A stretch of DNA of 64,000 nucleotides. It comes from Caballeronia glathei (GTDB lineage Bacteria > Pseudomonadota > Gammaproteobacteria > Burkholderiales > Burkholderiaceae). How positions within the stretch are numbered: the stretch's first letter is position 1; every line of letters starts with the position of its first letter. The notes under the pieces are model-generated. The model had not been told where the DNA came from. It was given only the letters and a program-made list of their open reading frames with translations, and ran no database searches. The stretch covers positions 49,128-113,127 of the forward strand of contig NZ_JFHC01000016.1 of assembly GCF_000698595.1 (NCBI RefSeq). Reading direction: 5' to 3'. A program made the position numbers and the translations under genes. Shown here piece by piece: positions 47,838 through 56,786 of this stretch.

Positions 47838-48530
47838 TTACCACCAGCGCCAGATACCCGCAGCCCAGCCGGCGAGCGGAATATGAGCCCAGGACGTTGC
47901 GAGCCAGACAACAAGTCCACCGAGAAGCACTTGCAGGCTGAATCCGCCCAGTCGCGCACGGCCGGCAGCAATCGCTGCGAACGGCAAGTAGCTCGTCTTC
48001 GACTCCCATGCGGGCCAGAGATCGGGCTGGAGCCGCTCTTTCTTCCGATCCTGCAACGCCGCGCCGACAAGTGCAAGGAGGACGATAGCCGCGGCGACGA
48101 TGATGTTTTTCGCCACCGGGAACACTGCGATGTGGCACAAGCCCCAAAGCGCGAACGACCACATCATCGGGTGGCGTGTCACCGCGTACACGCCCCGCGC
48201 TGTTTCCGGGAGCGAGGCAGGCCGGCCTCCAGTGGGAAGCGCCGGATTGCGGATCAGAGAGCCCACCAGGAGGACCGACGCGATCAGCATGAGCACGGTC
48301 ACAACCGCCCAGAGTCCGTCCCCCACCGCCCACAGTTGCGCGGTCAAGGGCGCGTTCCGGTAAGCCACGATCAGCCAGCCGAACGTGAGGAGCGCAATCA
48401 GCGAATACACGCCCTGGAATTGCGCTTGGCCAATTGCACGGACCAGGCGCCCGCGCAATGGATGGGACAAGAGAAAGTGGCTGCCCACGAAGCCGATCGC
48501 CGCCGCCACAACTGCATTGATGCTTCCCAT
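47838..48530 (-). CDS. NnrU family membrane protein
   Basis: 230 residues from ATG at 48530. Five or six membrane helices; family marks are HFLLSHPLRGRLVRAIG near 20, RGVYAVTRHPMMWSFALWG near 115 and LGGLVVWLATSWAHIP. NnrU is related to plant zeta-carotene isomerase (Z-ISO), a heme protein that isomerises carotenes. It starts 12 nt after the carotenoid oxygenase gene, which makes a role in carotenoid or retinoid-like chemistry, and not denitrification, likely. Confidence 0.9.
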   Translation of the reverse strand: MGSINAVVAAAIGFVGSHFLLSHPLRGRLVRAIGQAQFQGVYSLIALLTFGWLIVAYRNAPLTAQLWAVGDGLWAVVTVLMLIASVLLVGSLIRNPALPTGGRPASLPETARGVYAVTRHPMMWSFALWGLCHIAVFPVAKNIIVAAAIVLLALVGAALQDRKKERLQPDLWPAWESKTSYLPFAAIAAGRARLGGFSLQVLLGGLVVWLATSWAHIPLAGWAAGIWRWW

Positions 48531-48542
48531 TGCGCCCGCTCC

Positions 48543-49922
48543 TCAAGATGCGTCAGAAGTTTCACGGGACAAAGGAGTATCCGCCGCCCATCCGCCGTGA
48601 AAACCGAATGGCACACGCACTGGCAGATGGATAGTCGCGATCGGGTCGCCGGCGAAGTCCTGTGCGTCGAGGATGACCACGTCGCTGAGATCGTGGTTGC
48701 CGTCGTAGACGTAGGACATAATCCAGCCGTCGTCCTCCTGCACAGCGTCTGAGCGTCGCACGAACACCGGCTCGAGCGTCATCCGGCCCGCGCCGTAGTC
48801 ATGTACCTCGGATGTGCCGCGCACCATGTCGTGTTTTCTGGCCGGACCAAATGAGACCTGGTCGCCCCAGTGGGCCGTATAGGCATACTGGTAAGACTGT
48901 CCTTCGAAGCGCCCGTTGATTCGCGGAAATTCATTGCCGCGTTCGTCAAGGACCGTTTCGCTCAGTTGACCGCTACTGCGTTCGAGCGTCCACCGAACGA
49001 GCACCGGCACGCCCTCGTTGGGACCGTGGTGGTCGCGCTCGAACATGCGTGGGTGCCGGATAAGGTCAATAATCGTTAGGTTGCCCTCGTCATAGGCATT
49101 GACGAAGTGAAATACGAAGCAGCGCGGCGCGGCAAACCATTGAAGGCGTGAGACGTCGCCGTCCCGTGGCAGCAGACCGATTCTGGAATCGCGGCTTTCA
49201 TCCCAGAGCCACGGAAACGCGGCTCGCGCGCTCTGCGGCTGGAACGTCACGGGCAGGTCGGGTACGACGATGAATGATGCCGTGAACGCGACGTCGTGAA
49301 TCAGCGGGACATGGGGCAGGTCGATGCGCGCTTTGGTGGTCGCGCGACCGTCGCGTCCGACTGAGACGTACCTGATCGGTTCTCCTGGTTCGTACGTCAA
49401 CGCGTGCTGCTCGCCGGTGACCGGGTCGAACTTGGGATGCCCTGTGAAGCCAGCTTCCAGCGTCCCGCCAAAGTCAGAGCGCGCGACACTTTCCAACTCG
49501 TAGTCGAGCTCAACCGGCAAGTTGCCAGCTTCGACAACCGCATACACCTTGTCCCCGACCCGGGTGAAGTTGGTATTCACCGGTCCGTCACGGCGCTGCG
49601 GCGCCGGGCCAGGTATCGGTTCGAGTCCCAGGGCAGCAGATGCAGTCGCATCCTTGACGAAGCGGCTCCGGAACCACTCCGCCTTGCCGTCGCGAAGCCG
49701 CAGACCGTGCGCCATCCCCGTTGCGGCAAACCAGTGATAGCGCGTCGCATCGGGTGCCGCCGCCGGATTTGGGCCGATTCGCAGGAAGCGGCCGCTAAGT
49801 TCTTCAGGAATGTTGCCAGTCACCTTCAGGTCGAACGCGGTCGTTTCGACCTCGACAGGTGCGAAATTGGCCGTGAGATAGGCACTTCCGGATGAAACAG
49901 GGTGAACGGATTGATGAGTCAT
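48543..49922 (-). CDS. Carotenoid cleavage oxygenase (RPE65/lignostilbene dioxygenase family)
   Basis: 459 residues from ATG at 49922. The four iron-binding His are visible: GHPKFDP near 160, PLIHDVAFT near 210, FVFHFVNAYDEG near 270, and GFHGGW near the C-terminus (about 447). Seven-bladed propeller family; cleaves a C=C bond of carotenoids, apocarotenoids or stilbenes with O2. Divergent from the TetR gene and followed by NnrU and the exported protein. Confidence 0.94.
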   Translation of the reverse strand: MTHQSVHPVSSGSAYLTANFAPVEVETTAFDLKVTGNIPEELSGRFLRIGPNPAAAPDATRYHWFAATGMAHGLRLRDGKAEWFRSRFVKDATASAALGLEPIPGPAPQRRDGPVNTNFTRVGDKVYAVVEAGNLPVELDYELESVARSDFGGTLEAGFTGHPKFDPVTGEQHALTYEPGEPIRYVSVGRDGRATTKARIDLPHVPLIHDVAFTASFIVVPDLPVTFQPQSARAAFPWLWDESRDSRIGLLPRDGDVSRLQWFAAPRCFVFHFVNAYDEGNLTIIDLIRHPRMFERDHHGPNEGVPVLVRWTLERSSGQLSETVLDERGNEFPRINGRFEGQSYQYAYTAHWGDQVSFGPARKHDMVRGTSEVHDYGAGRMTLEPVFVRRSDAVQEDDGWIMSYVYDGNHDLSDVVILDAQDFAGDPIATIHLPVRVPFGFHGGWAADTPLSRETSDAS

Positions 49923-49938
49923 TTTGGGTGGCTGCTCG

Positions 49939-50009
49939 CAATGTGATGAGGTATCATTTTGATGAACTCCGAACGGCGAGTCAAGAAAAAGTTATTACCT
50001 ATCACATTG
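49939..50009. promoter_or_regulatory. Paired inverted operator half-sites between carotenoid oxygenase and TetR genes
   Basis: CAATGTGATGAGGTA (49939-49953) and TACCTATCACATTG (49996-50009) are complements but for one extra G. One arm lies 17 nt from the oxygenase start, the other 15 nt from the TetR start. This suits a TetR repressor acting on both promoters. Confidence 0.6.
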
Positions 50010-50023
50010 AGTTAGACACACCG

Positions 50024-50611
50024 ATGAGCAAAGACACAGCTGCAAAGGCGCCAGCGAAGCGTTCCCGAGACCGGAAGAGCTACCACCACGGCGATCTGCG
50101 AAGGGCTTTGCTCGACGCGGCGCGAGAAGAAGTCGCGGCAAACGGCGCCCAAAGCCTGACTCTCGCGTCGCTTGCACGGCGTGCCGGCGTTGCCCAGTCG
50201 GCACCCTACCGTCACTTTGTGGACCGGGACGACCTGCTGATCGCGGTGGCTGCAGAGGGATTTCAGGAGCTATCGGTGGCACTGCGCAGCGCGGCCGACG
50301 CCAACGGCGAGGAGGGGAGCGTCAGGCGCATGGCTGCCGCATACCTCCAGTTCGGGGAAAGAAATGTTGAGCGCTATCGATTGATGTTCGCTTCGCGCCT
50401 GGTTCCCGACGCTCCATCGGATAGCCTGCTGGCTGAGGCTGCCGAGGCGAGCTATCAGTTGCTCCTTACGGGTGTTGATGACCGTGCTGCGGGCGGGTCA
50501 AATGGGTCCGCCACTGCAGTGTGGGCCCAGTTGCACGGGTTGGTGATGTTAAAGGCTGACGGCTTCGTTTCCGATCCGCTCGAGGCATTGCTCCCGGAGC
50601 TTGCTCTGTAA
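50024..50611 (+). CDS. TetR-family regulator
   Basis: 195 residues from ATG at 50024 (MSKDTAAK); an earlier in-frame ATG at 49892 would run into the oxygenase gene. HTH: HHGDLRRALLDAAREEVAAN, LTLASLARRAGVAQSAPYRH. C-terminal domain of the TetR_C type (VERYRLMFASRLVPDAPS). Divergent from the carotenoid oxygenase operon, which it probably represses until a hydrophobic ligand binds. Confidence 0.92.
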   Translation: MSKDTAAKAPAKRSRDRKSYHHGDLRRALLDAAREEVAANGAQSLTLASLARRAGVAQSAPYRHFVDRDDLLIAVAAEGFQELSVALRSAADANGEEGSVRRMAAAYLQFGERNVERYRLMFASRLVPDAPSDSLLAEAAEASYQLLLTGVDDRAAGGSNGSATAVWAQLHGLVMLKADGFVSDPLEALLPELAL

Positions 50612-50832
50612 GCGTTCCGCGCGGAGACCAGCACATTTTCCCGTGAGCAGTCGCTTTAGCTTCGGTCGCGACCCTTCAGGTTGCTCACTCCCCAACGGGG
50701 GCAACGGGTCGGCGAGGGACGTTCGGCGGTGATGTCGGGTACTCCGCGCCCCAGTGTGCGGACCGGTCGTCTTGTGTCCTACGCGGACCAATCGGGGCGG
50801 AGCGCTCGGTTGTTCAACGTCGGAGCGCAGGC

Positions 50833-52485
50833 GGGCCGAGGCTGTGTCAAAACCTGCCTGATCGCCTAGACTGAATCAACCTGTTAGCGCGAGAGGCGGA
50901 GATGGGGCGATTTGTCGAAGGTGCGAACCGCAATCAGGCAACGTTGCTGCCGGAATGTCTCGAGGACTTTATCGCCGAAGACAACCCTGTCCGGATCGTC
51001 GATGCATTCGTAGACGAGCTCGATCTGGCTTCTATGGGATTCGAACGCATCACGCCCGCGATCACAGGTCGACCGTCTTACCATCCGGCCGTTCTGCTCA
51101 AGCTCTATATATACGGCTATCTCAACCGCGTGCAGTCGAGCCGACGTCTGGAGCGGGAGTGTCAGCGCAATGTCGAACTGATGTGGCTGACCGGTCGCCT
51201 CGCACCGGACTTCAAAACGATTGCCGAATTCAGACGCAGCAATGGTGCCGGCATTCGCAACGTATGCCGGCGCTTCGTGATCATATGCCGTGACCTGAAG
51301 CTCTTCACGCAAGCGGTCGTCGCCATCGACGGTAGCAAGTTCAAGGCAGTCAATAGCCGCGATAACAACTTCACGTCCAACAAGATTGCAAGGCGGCAGG
51401 AACAGATCGAGCAAAGCATTCAGCGTTATTTGGATGCCCTGGAGACGGCTGATCGCACGCAACCAGCCGAAGTGGAAGCGAAAACCGAACGGCTAAGGGA
51501 AAAGATCGAGACGCTGCGCGAGCAGATGCGCGATCTGGATCGTGCCGCAGAACTGTTGAATGATTTGCCGGGCAAACAGGTCTCGCCAACTGATCCCGAT
51601 TCACGCTCGATGATGTCGCAAGCCAAGGGCACGGGCGTAGTTGGCTACAACGTTCAGGTGGCTGTCGATACGAGGCATCACCTCATTGTGACCCACGAAG
51701 TTACGAACGTCGGAAGCGATCGCACGCAGTTAAGCCCGATAGCCAAGGCCGCTCGCGATGCCATGGGCAAGAAGAAGATCAAGGCACTGGCCGATCGCGG
51801 ATACTTCAGCGCGCCGGAGATCAAGGCATGCGACGACGCTGGTATTACGCCACTGGTGCCAAAAACGCACACCTCCAATGCAAAGGCCGATGGACGGTTC
51901 GACAGGGCCGACTTCATCTACATTGCCCAGGATGACGAGTACCTGTGCCCGGCAGGGCAGCGGGCGATTTATCGATACACCTCCTTCGAAAGTGCCAATT
52001 CACTGGAACTGCGAACGTACTGGAGCAGTGCTTGTCCGAAGTGCCCAATGAAAAGGCAGTGCACGCCAGCTGATTACCGGCGTATCCGACGATGGGAACA
52101 CGAAGATGTGCTTGAGGCGATGCAGTCCAGGCTGGATCGCCAGCTCGACGCCATGACGATACGACGCCGGACAGTCGAGCACGTGTTCGGCACCCTCAAA
52201 CACTGGATGGGTTCAACCCACTTCCAGACGCGCGGGCTCGGCCATGTCGCGGCCGAAATGAGTTTGCATGTGCTGGCATGCAACCTTAAGCGCGTCATCA
52301 GGATTCTCGGATTCGCAAAGACGATGCGCGCAATGAAGCTGGCGGGCGCTTGAATTCGCGTGCCGACGCTGTTTGCTGGAAAGTCAAGATCACGTCATTC
52401 GTCTATGTCCCGGTCCAGCGCAACTGCGCTCCCAACCGAGCTTCACCCGTCGGCCGTTCTGTACGTTTTTACACAGCCTCGGGCC
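50833..52485 (+). mobile_element. Complete IS1182-family insertion sequence
   Basis: 21-bp terminal inverted repeats match at 19 positions: left 50833-50853 begins GGGCCGAGGCTGTGTC, right 52465-52485 ends ACACAGCCTCGGGCC. Between them is one intact transposase gene. No clear target duplication is seen, as is common for this family. It sits in the gap between the TetR gene and the AraC gene and breaks no recognisable gene. Confidence 0.88.
50902..52353 (+). CDS. IS1182-family DDE transposase
   Basis: 483 residues from ATG at 50902. N-terminal domain of the DUF772 type (GRPSYHPAVLLKLYIYGYLN), catalytic Asp in VVAIDGSKFKAVN near 140, second Asp in VQVAVDTRHHLIVTHEVT, Glu in VEHVFGTLKHWMG near 435, and the Cys-rich CPKCPMKRQC near 385. 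A coiled-coil insertion lies around residues 165-225. Full length without frameshift, so the element may be active. Confidence 0.95.
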   Translation: MGRFVEGANRNQATLLPECLEDFIAEDNPVRIVDAFVDELDLASMGFERITPAITGRPSYHPAVLLKLYIYGYLNRVQSSRRLERECQRNVELMWLTGRLAPDFKTIAEFRRSNGAGIRNVCRRFVIICRDLKLFTQAVVAIDGSKFKAVNSRDNNFTSNKIARRQEQIEQSIQRYLDALETADRTQPAEVEAKTERLREKIETLREQMRDLDRAAELLNDLPGKQVSPTDPDSRSMMSQAKGTGVVGYNVQVAVDTRHHLIVTHEVTNVGSDRTQLSPIAKAARDAMGKKKIKALADRGYFSAPEIKACDDAGITPLVPKTHTSNAKADGRFDRADFIYIAQDDEYLCPAGQRAIYRYTSFESANSLELRTYWSSACPKCPMKRQCTPADYRRIRRWEHEDVLEAMQSRLDRQLDAMTIRRRTVEHVFGTLKHWMGSTHFQTRGLGHVAAEMSLHVLACNLKRVIRILGFAKTMRAMKLAGA

Positions 52486-52601
52486 AGTTTCGGCCGTTCG
52501 CCATCGCTGCGACGCTGACACTCGACCATCTCTTTCGCTCGGACATCGGCCATCTTCAGGTGAGCCGAGCGCATGGGCCAGGCTCGCTGGACCGAGCGAC
52601 G

Positions 52602-53558
52602 TCAGTTGGCAATGGCCGGCTCCCGCCGGGCACTCCTGCGCAGGAAATCGGCGGGTACACCATACGTTCGGAGGAACGCTCGGCGCATACGTTCCCGGTC
52701 CAAGAAACCCGTTTCCTGCGCCACCACGTTAATCGTGTGGCGGCCTTGCTCAATCATGAATCTGGCTGCTTCCAGGCGAAGCTGTTCCACCGCTTTGGCC
52801 GGCGACTGACCGGTTTCAGCGACGAAGGCGCGGCTGAACTGGCGAGGGCTGAGGTTGGCCACATCAGCAAGCTCCTCAATGGTGAGCGGGTTGCGCAGGT
52901 TGCGGCGAATATGCGCGAGGACCAATTCAATTCGATCGGATTTCGGCGTCATGTCCAGCAGTGCGGAATGCTGCATCTGACCACCAAGCCGACGCTGATT
53001 CATGACAAGCAGTCTGGCAACCATTTTTGCGGCATCGGGGCCGAGGTCGTTGTCGAGCAACGCCAGGGCGAGATCGATGCCGGCCGTCATTCCCGCCGAA
53101 GTCCAGAATGAACCGTCGTTGACAAATATCCGGTCTTCTTCTGTGCGGACTTTCGGGAAACGCACCCTGAATTCGGACGCGTGTGCCCAATGCATGGTTG
53201 CGCGTCTGCCATCCAGTAGTCCTGCCTCGGCGAGGACGAATGCGCCACTGCAGATCGAGGCCACTCGTCTGGATACCTTGGCTGCTTCTTTCACGAATGC
53301 AACCACGGGGGCATCGGAAGACGGCATTTTCATTTCGGTTATCGAGCCCACGATGACCGTGTCGAATGCCGGATCGCCAAACGCCTCGGTTTCCAACGTC
53401 ATACCGCCCGAAGACACAACAGGACCGCCGTGTTCAGACAAGAGATGGACGTCGTAGCACTTGCCTCTCGGCGGCATGTTCGCGATCTCGAATACGGTAA
53501 GGGCCGCGAGGCTCATCATCTGAAATCTTCTCGGCACTATGAAGCCAATCCGGTGCAT
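52602..53558 (-). CDS. GlxA-type AraC regulator (DJ-1/PfpI sensor plus HTH)
   Basis: 318 residues from ATG at 53558. An N-terminal DJ-1/PfpI-like domain (FDTVIVGSITEMKMPS, VASICSGAFVLAEAGLLDGRRATMHWAHA with the Cys of the elbow) is followed by an AraC HTH (LTIEELADVANLSPRQFSRA, INVVAQETGFLDRERMRRAFL). Divergent from the nitrilase gene, 219 nt apart, and likely its activator in response to a nitrile or amide. Confidence 0.93.
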   Translation of the reverse strand: MHRIGFIVPRRFQMMSLAALTVFEIANMPPRGKCYDVHLLSEHGGPVVSSGGMTLETEAFGDPAFDTVIVGSITEMKMPSSDAPVVAFVKEAAKVSRRVASICSGAFVLAEAGLLDGRRATMHWAHASEFRVRFPKVRTEEDRIFVNDGSFWTSAGMTAGIDLALALLDNDLGPDAAKMVARLLVMNQRRLGGQMQHSALLDMTPKSDRIELVLAHIRRNLRNPLTIEELADVANLSPRQFSRAFVAETGQSPAKAVEQLRLEAARFMIEQGRHTINVVAQETGFLDRERMRRAFLRTYGVPADFLRRSARREPAIAN

Positions 53559-53777
53559 ATCTGATCCTGCCGTTCGCCATACGAACGTGGTGTGAATGAG
53601 CGCCGTCCGGGTCGAATTCCCGAATAGCAAACTGGTGAACCTGAGTAGCGAGCTTTTCTGCGCCCGAGGACGGATGTCATGAATGGTGGCAACAACGACA
53701 TACATCGTAATAGCCCGCCACGTTAAGGTACAAGCACTTCTCTTATCCTCCTCGCAGCCAGCGAAAGGAACATCATA

Positions 53778-54764
53778 ATGTCCAAAATCATCCGCGCCGC
53801 AGCCGTCCAGATTGCGCCCGTCCTCTATAGCCGGGAAGGCACTGTCGATAAAGTCGTCAGAAAAATTCTGGAGCTCGGCAAGCAGGGCGTCCAGTTCGCG
53901 ACTTTCCCTGAGACAATCGTTCCCTATTATCCGTACTTTTCGTTCATCGAATCGCCATTTGCAATGGGTGCCGAGCATTACAAACTGCTCGGGCAGGCAG
54001 TGACGGTCCCGTCGGACACGACTCGCGCAATCGGCGAAGCCGCACGCCAGGCCGGGATGGTTGTGTCGATTGGGGTCAACGAACGCGACGGCGGCACGAT
54101 CTACAACACGCAACTGCTGTTCGATGCCGATGGCACGCTCGTGCAGCGCCGCCGGAAGCTCTCGCCGACTTATCACGAGCGAATGGTCTGGGGAATGGGC
54201 GATGGTTCTGGCTTGCGTGCAATCGATACCGCCGTGGGCCGGGTCGGCCAACTGGCCTGCTGGGAGCACTACAACCCGCTCGCACGTTACGCGCTGATGG
54301 CCGATGGTGAGGAAATCCATTCAGCCATGTATCCGGGTTCGTTCGCTGGTGATCTTTTCTCGGAGCAGATCTCCGTCAACATCCGCCAGCACGCACTGGA
54401 GGCGGGTGCCTTCGTGGTCAACGCGACGGCCTGGCTGAGGCCCGAACAGCAACAGCAGATTCTGCAGGATACCAATACAACGCAGATCGGCCCGATCTCC
54501 AGCGGCTGTTTCACCGCCATTGTTTCGCCGGACGGCGAGTACATGGGTGGCGAACCGCTGCGTGAAGGGGAGGGCGAGATCATCGCCGATCTGGATTTCT
54601 GGCAGATCGACAAGCGCAAACGCCTGATGGACTCGCGTGGTCATTACAGCCGTCCCGACGTGCTCGGGCTTGTGATCGACCGCACGCCGAAGCTGCACGT
54701 CATCGAGCGATCGGTGCGCGCGCCGGCTGAAGAGCCAGTCAGCGATCTGGAAGAGCTCGCTTGA
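53778..54764 (+). CDS. Nitrilase
   Basis: 328 residues from ATG at 53778 with AAGGAA upstream. Catalytic Glu in [15 protein letters not shown] near 45, Lys in [18 protein letters not shown] near 130, Cys in [17 protein letters not shown] near 163: the signature of true nitrilases rather than amidases. Converts a nitrile to acid and ammonia in the cytoplasm. Followed after 115 nt by a beta-carbonic anhydrase. Confidence 0.94.
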   Translation: MSKIIRAAAVQIAPVLYSREGTVDKVVRKILELGKQGVQFATFPETIVPYYPYFSFIESPFAMGAEHYKLLGQAVTVPSDTTRAIGEAARQAGMVVSIGVNERDGGTIYNTQLLFDADGTLVQRRRKLSPTYHERMVWGMGDGSGLRAIDTAVGRVGQLACWEHYNPLARYALMADGEEIHSAMYPGSFAGDLFSEQISVNIRQHALEAGAFVVNATAWLRPEQQQQILQDTNTTQIGPISSGCFTAIVSPDGEYMGGEPLREGEGEIIADLDFWQIDKRKRLMDSRGHYSRPDVLGLVIDRTPKLHVIERSVRAPAEEPVSDLEELA

Positions 54765-54879
54765 GCCGCATGTGGAATCGCGCGATACCGTCGTCGAGTG
54801 CGCATCGCACACGTGCGATGCGACAGACGCACGAAATTCAGCCACGCAACTTCGAACCAACGATGCGGGAGCAAACAAA

Positions 54880-55422
54880 ATGGACTTCAACGATGTCATG
54901 CTGGGGCGCAACGCCAACTTCGCAAACACGACGTTCGACCACGAACTGAAGATGATGCCATCGACGGGAACGGTCGTCGTCGGCTGTGTCGATCCTCGTG
55001 TCGATCCCGCCGACGTGCTGGGCTTGAAGCAGGGTGAGGCGGCGGTCATTCGTAATGTCGGTGGCCGGATCAACAAACCGCTGCTCGAAACGCTGGCAGT
55101 GCTGAGTGTGGTCGCGAAAGCAGCAGGGCGCCCCGATGGTGCGCGCAATCTCGTCCTGCTCCAGCACACGGATTGCGGGATCATCGGCTGCCACAAGCAT
55201 GCCCCCGCGTTGCTCGCGAAGCATCTGGGTGTCGAGACGGCCGCGCTGGATGCGCTCGCTATCACGGAACCGTACGAGGCGGTGGCACTCGACGTCGCAG
55301 CGCTGCGGGCGAACAAGGAACTCCCCGATAACCTGATCGTGTCGGGGCTGGTGTACGACGTCAAAACAGGCCTCGTCAAGACCGTCGTTCCTCCCGCGCC
55401 TTTGCGTGAGGCCGCAGGCTGA
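54880..55422 (+). CDS. Beta-carbonic anhydrase
   Basis: 180 residues from ATG at 54880 (MDFNDVMLG); GGGAG nine bases upstream fixes the start against a longer frame. Zinc ligands: Cys in VVGCVDPRVDP with the Asp-Arg dyad, and His and Cys in LQHTDCGIIG. Interconverts CO2 and bicarbonate. Pairing with nitrilase recalls cynT with cyanase, where the anhydrase replaces lost bicarbonate; why a nitrilase would need it is unclear. Confidence 0.92.
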   Translation: MDFNDVMLGRNANFANTTFDHELKMMPSTGTVVVGCVDPRVDPADVLGLKQGEAAVIRNVGGRINKPLLETLAVLSVVAKAAGRPDGARNLVLLQHTDCGIIGCHKHAPALLAKHLGVETAALDALAITEPYEAVALDVAALRANKELPDNLIVSGLVYDVKTGLVKTVVPPAPLREAAG

Positions 55423-55543
55423 GGATCGGCTGGATGAAAGAGCCGGCACATCGCCGGGCGTTTCCTGAACGATCACCGCTGTCACACGCATCGACAAGCG
55501 AAAAGCCTCGCGTACCTCTTCGCGGTCCAACCTGGAGTATGAG

Positions 55544-56434
55544 ATGAAGCATGATGTGTATCTGATTACGGGCGCGACCGGCGCAACGGGCGGTGCCGCT
55601 ATCGAGGAACTGCGGTCGAGGGGCGCACGCGTGCGCGCCCTGGTCCATCGCGACGACGAGCGTGCCGCCTCATTACGGGCAAGCGACGTTGAAGTTGTTG
55701 TTGGCGATCTGCTCGACAGTCGTGCTGTTCAAGCGGCGCTACTACACGTGACGGGCGCGTACTTCGTGTACCCGATCATGCAATCGCAACTCGTGGACGC
55801 GACCGCCTATTTTGCGCACGCTGCGAAGCTCGCAGGCGTTCGCTCGGTCGTCAACATGTCGCAGATTTCCGCGAGCGCGGACGCGCAGAGCCATGCGTCG
55901 CTCGCGCACTGGTATGGTGAGCGCATATTCGATTGGGCTGGTATTCGCGTCACGCATCTGCGGCCGACATTCTTTATGGAGTGGCTGAGCTACGGATTTC
56001 AGCGTTCGCAGATAGCGAACCATGACCTGCTACGCGTGCCTGCCGGCAACGGACGTCACGCACCGATCGCCGCCGCCGATCAGGGGCGTGTGATTGCCCG
56101 CATCCTGCTGGAGCCTGAGTCTCACGTGGGCAAGACATATCCGTTGTTCGGCGCCGAGGAACTGAATCACGAGCAAATGGCGAAAATAGTCGGCGATGCG
56201 CTCGGCCGCCCGGTGCGTTATGAACCCGAAAGCCTGGAATCATTCGAGGCGCGTCTCAAGCAATTTGGATTGTCGGCGTATTTCATTCAGCACATCACGT
56301 CTGTGTATCGCGGTTATCAGGCGGGCGAATTCGCTGGTACGAACGATTTGGTCGAACGGATTACGGGTCAAAAGCCGATTTCCGTGCACGACTATGTCAT
56401 CGCGAACCGTGAAGTGTTTCAGCCGGGAAAGTAA
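55544..56434 (+). CDS. NmrA-like NAD(P)-binding protein
   Basis: 296 residues from ATG at 55544 with GGAG upstream. Rossmann motif ITGATGATGGAAIEEL at the N-terminus, and the family pattern of SDR atypical NmrA/azoreductase-like proteins (VRALVHRDDERAASL, VVNMSQISASAD, RPTFFMEWL). Catalytic Tyr-Lys of classical SDRs is not evident. Could be an NADPH-dependent reductase or a redox sensor. Substrate unknown. Confidence 0.88.
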   Translation: MKHDVYLITGATGATGGAAIEELRSRGARVRALVHRDDERAASLRASDVEVVVGDLLDSRAVQAALLHVTGAYFVYPIMQSQLVDATAYFAHAAKLAGVRSVVNMSQISASADAQSHASLAHWYGERIFDWAGIRVTHLRPTFFMEWLSYGFQRSQIANHDLLRVPAGNGRHAPIAAADQGRVIARILLEPESHVGKTYPLFGAEELNHEQMAKIVGDALGRPVRYEPESLESFEARLKQFGLSAYFIQHITSVYRGYQAGEFAGTNDLVERITGQKPISVHDYVIANREVFQPGK

Positions 56435-56786
56435 CGCTGAACCGCCGCATAGGTACCCGATTGACGCCGCCCGCGCACACTCGGCAACACGGCGTGTCTT
56501 CTCCGTTGATTTGCGAGCGTCCCGTTTGTCGCTCAGTCCGAAAAATCGTCCATCGCATCGCGGATAGGCAAGACGGCTGTCGGCGCCATGCATTGGAAGC
56601 GGTCGTTCGATAATCCGGACGGTATCAGGCGGCGACGGGTCGCGTGTCGCCGATCGCCCACACGCAGCGGTTGGCCAGGCTCGGCGTTCCACGCCTACAG
56701 CCGAACCGGCAATCGCGGCCAAATGCATCAGTTGACGACTAGCCGCTGACAACGTTGCAATCCTGGCCTGTATCTCTCGTTCGCAG
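56435..56786. other. 352-nt region between convergent genes
   Basis: Between the NmrA-like gene and the end of the BTAD-hydrolase gene. Short frames on both strands have no start sites. Sequence looks like decayed or intergenic DNA; no terminator with a U-tract is visible. Confidence 0.4.

Noticed and set aside
47838..48530. Denitrification role for the NnrU-family gene
   Set aside because: No nitrite or nitric-oxide reductase genes are nearby; the direct neighbour is a carotenoid oxygenase.
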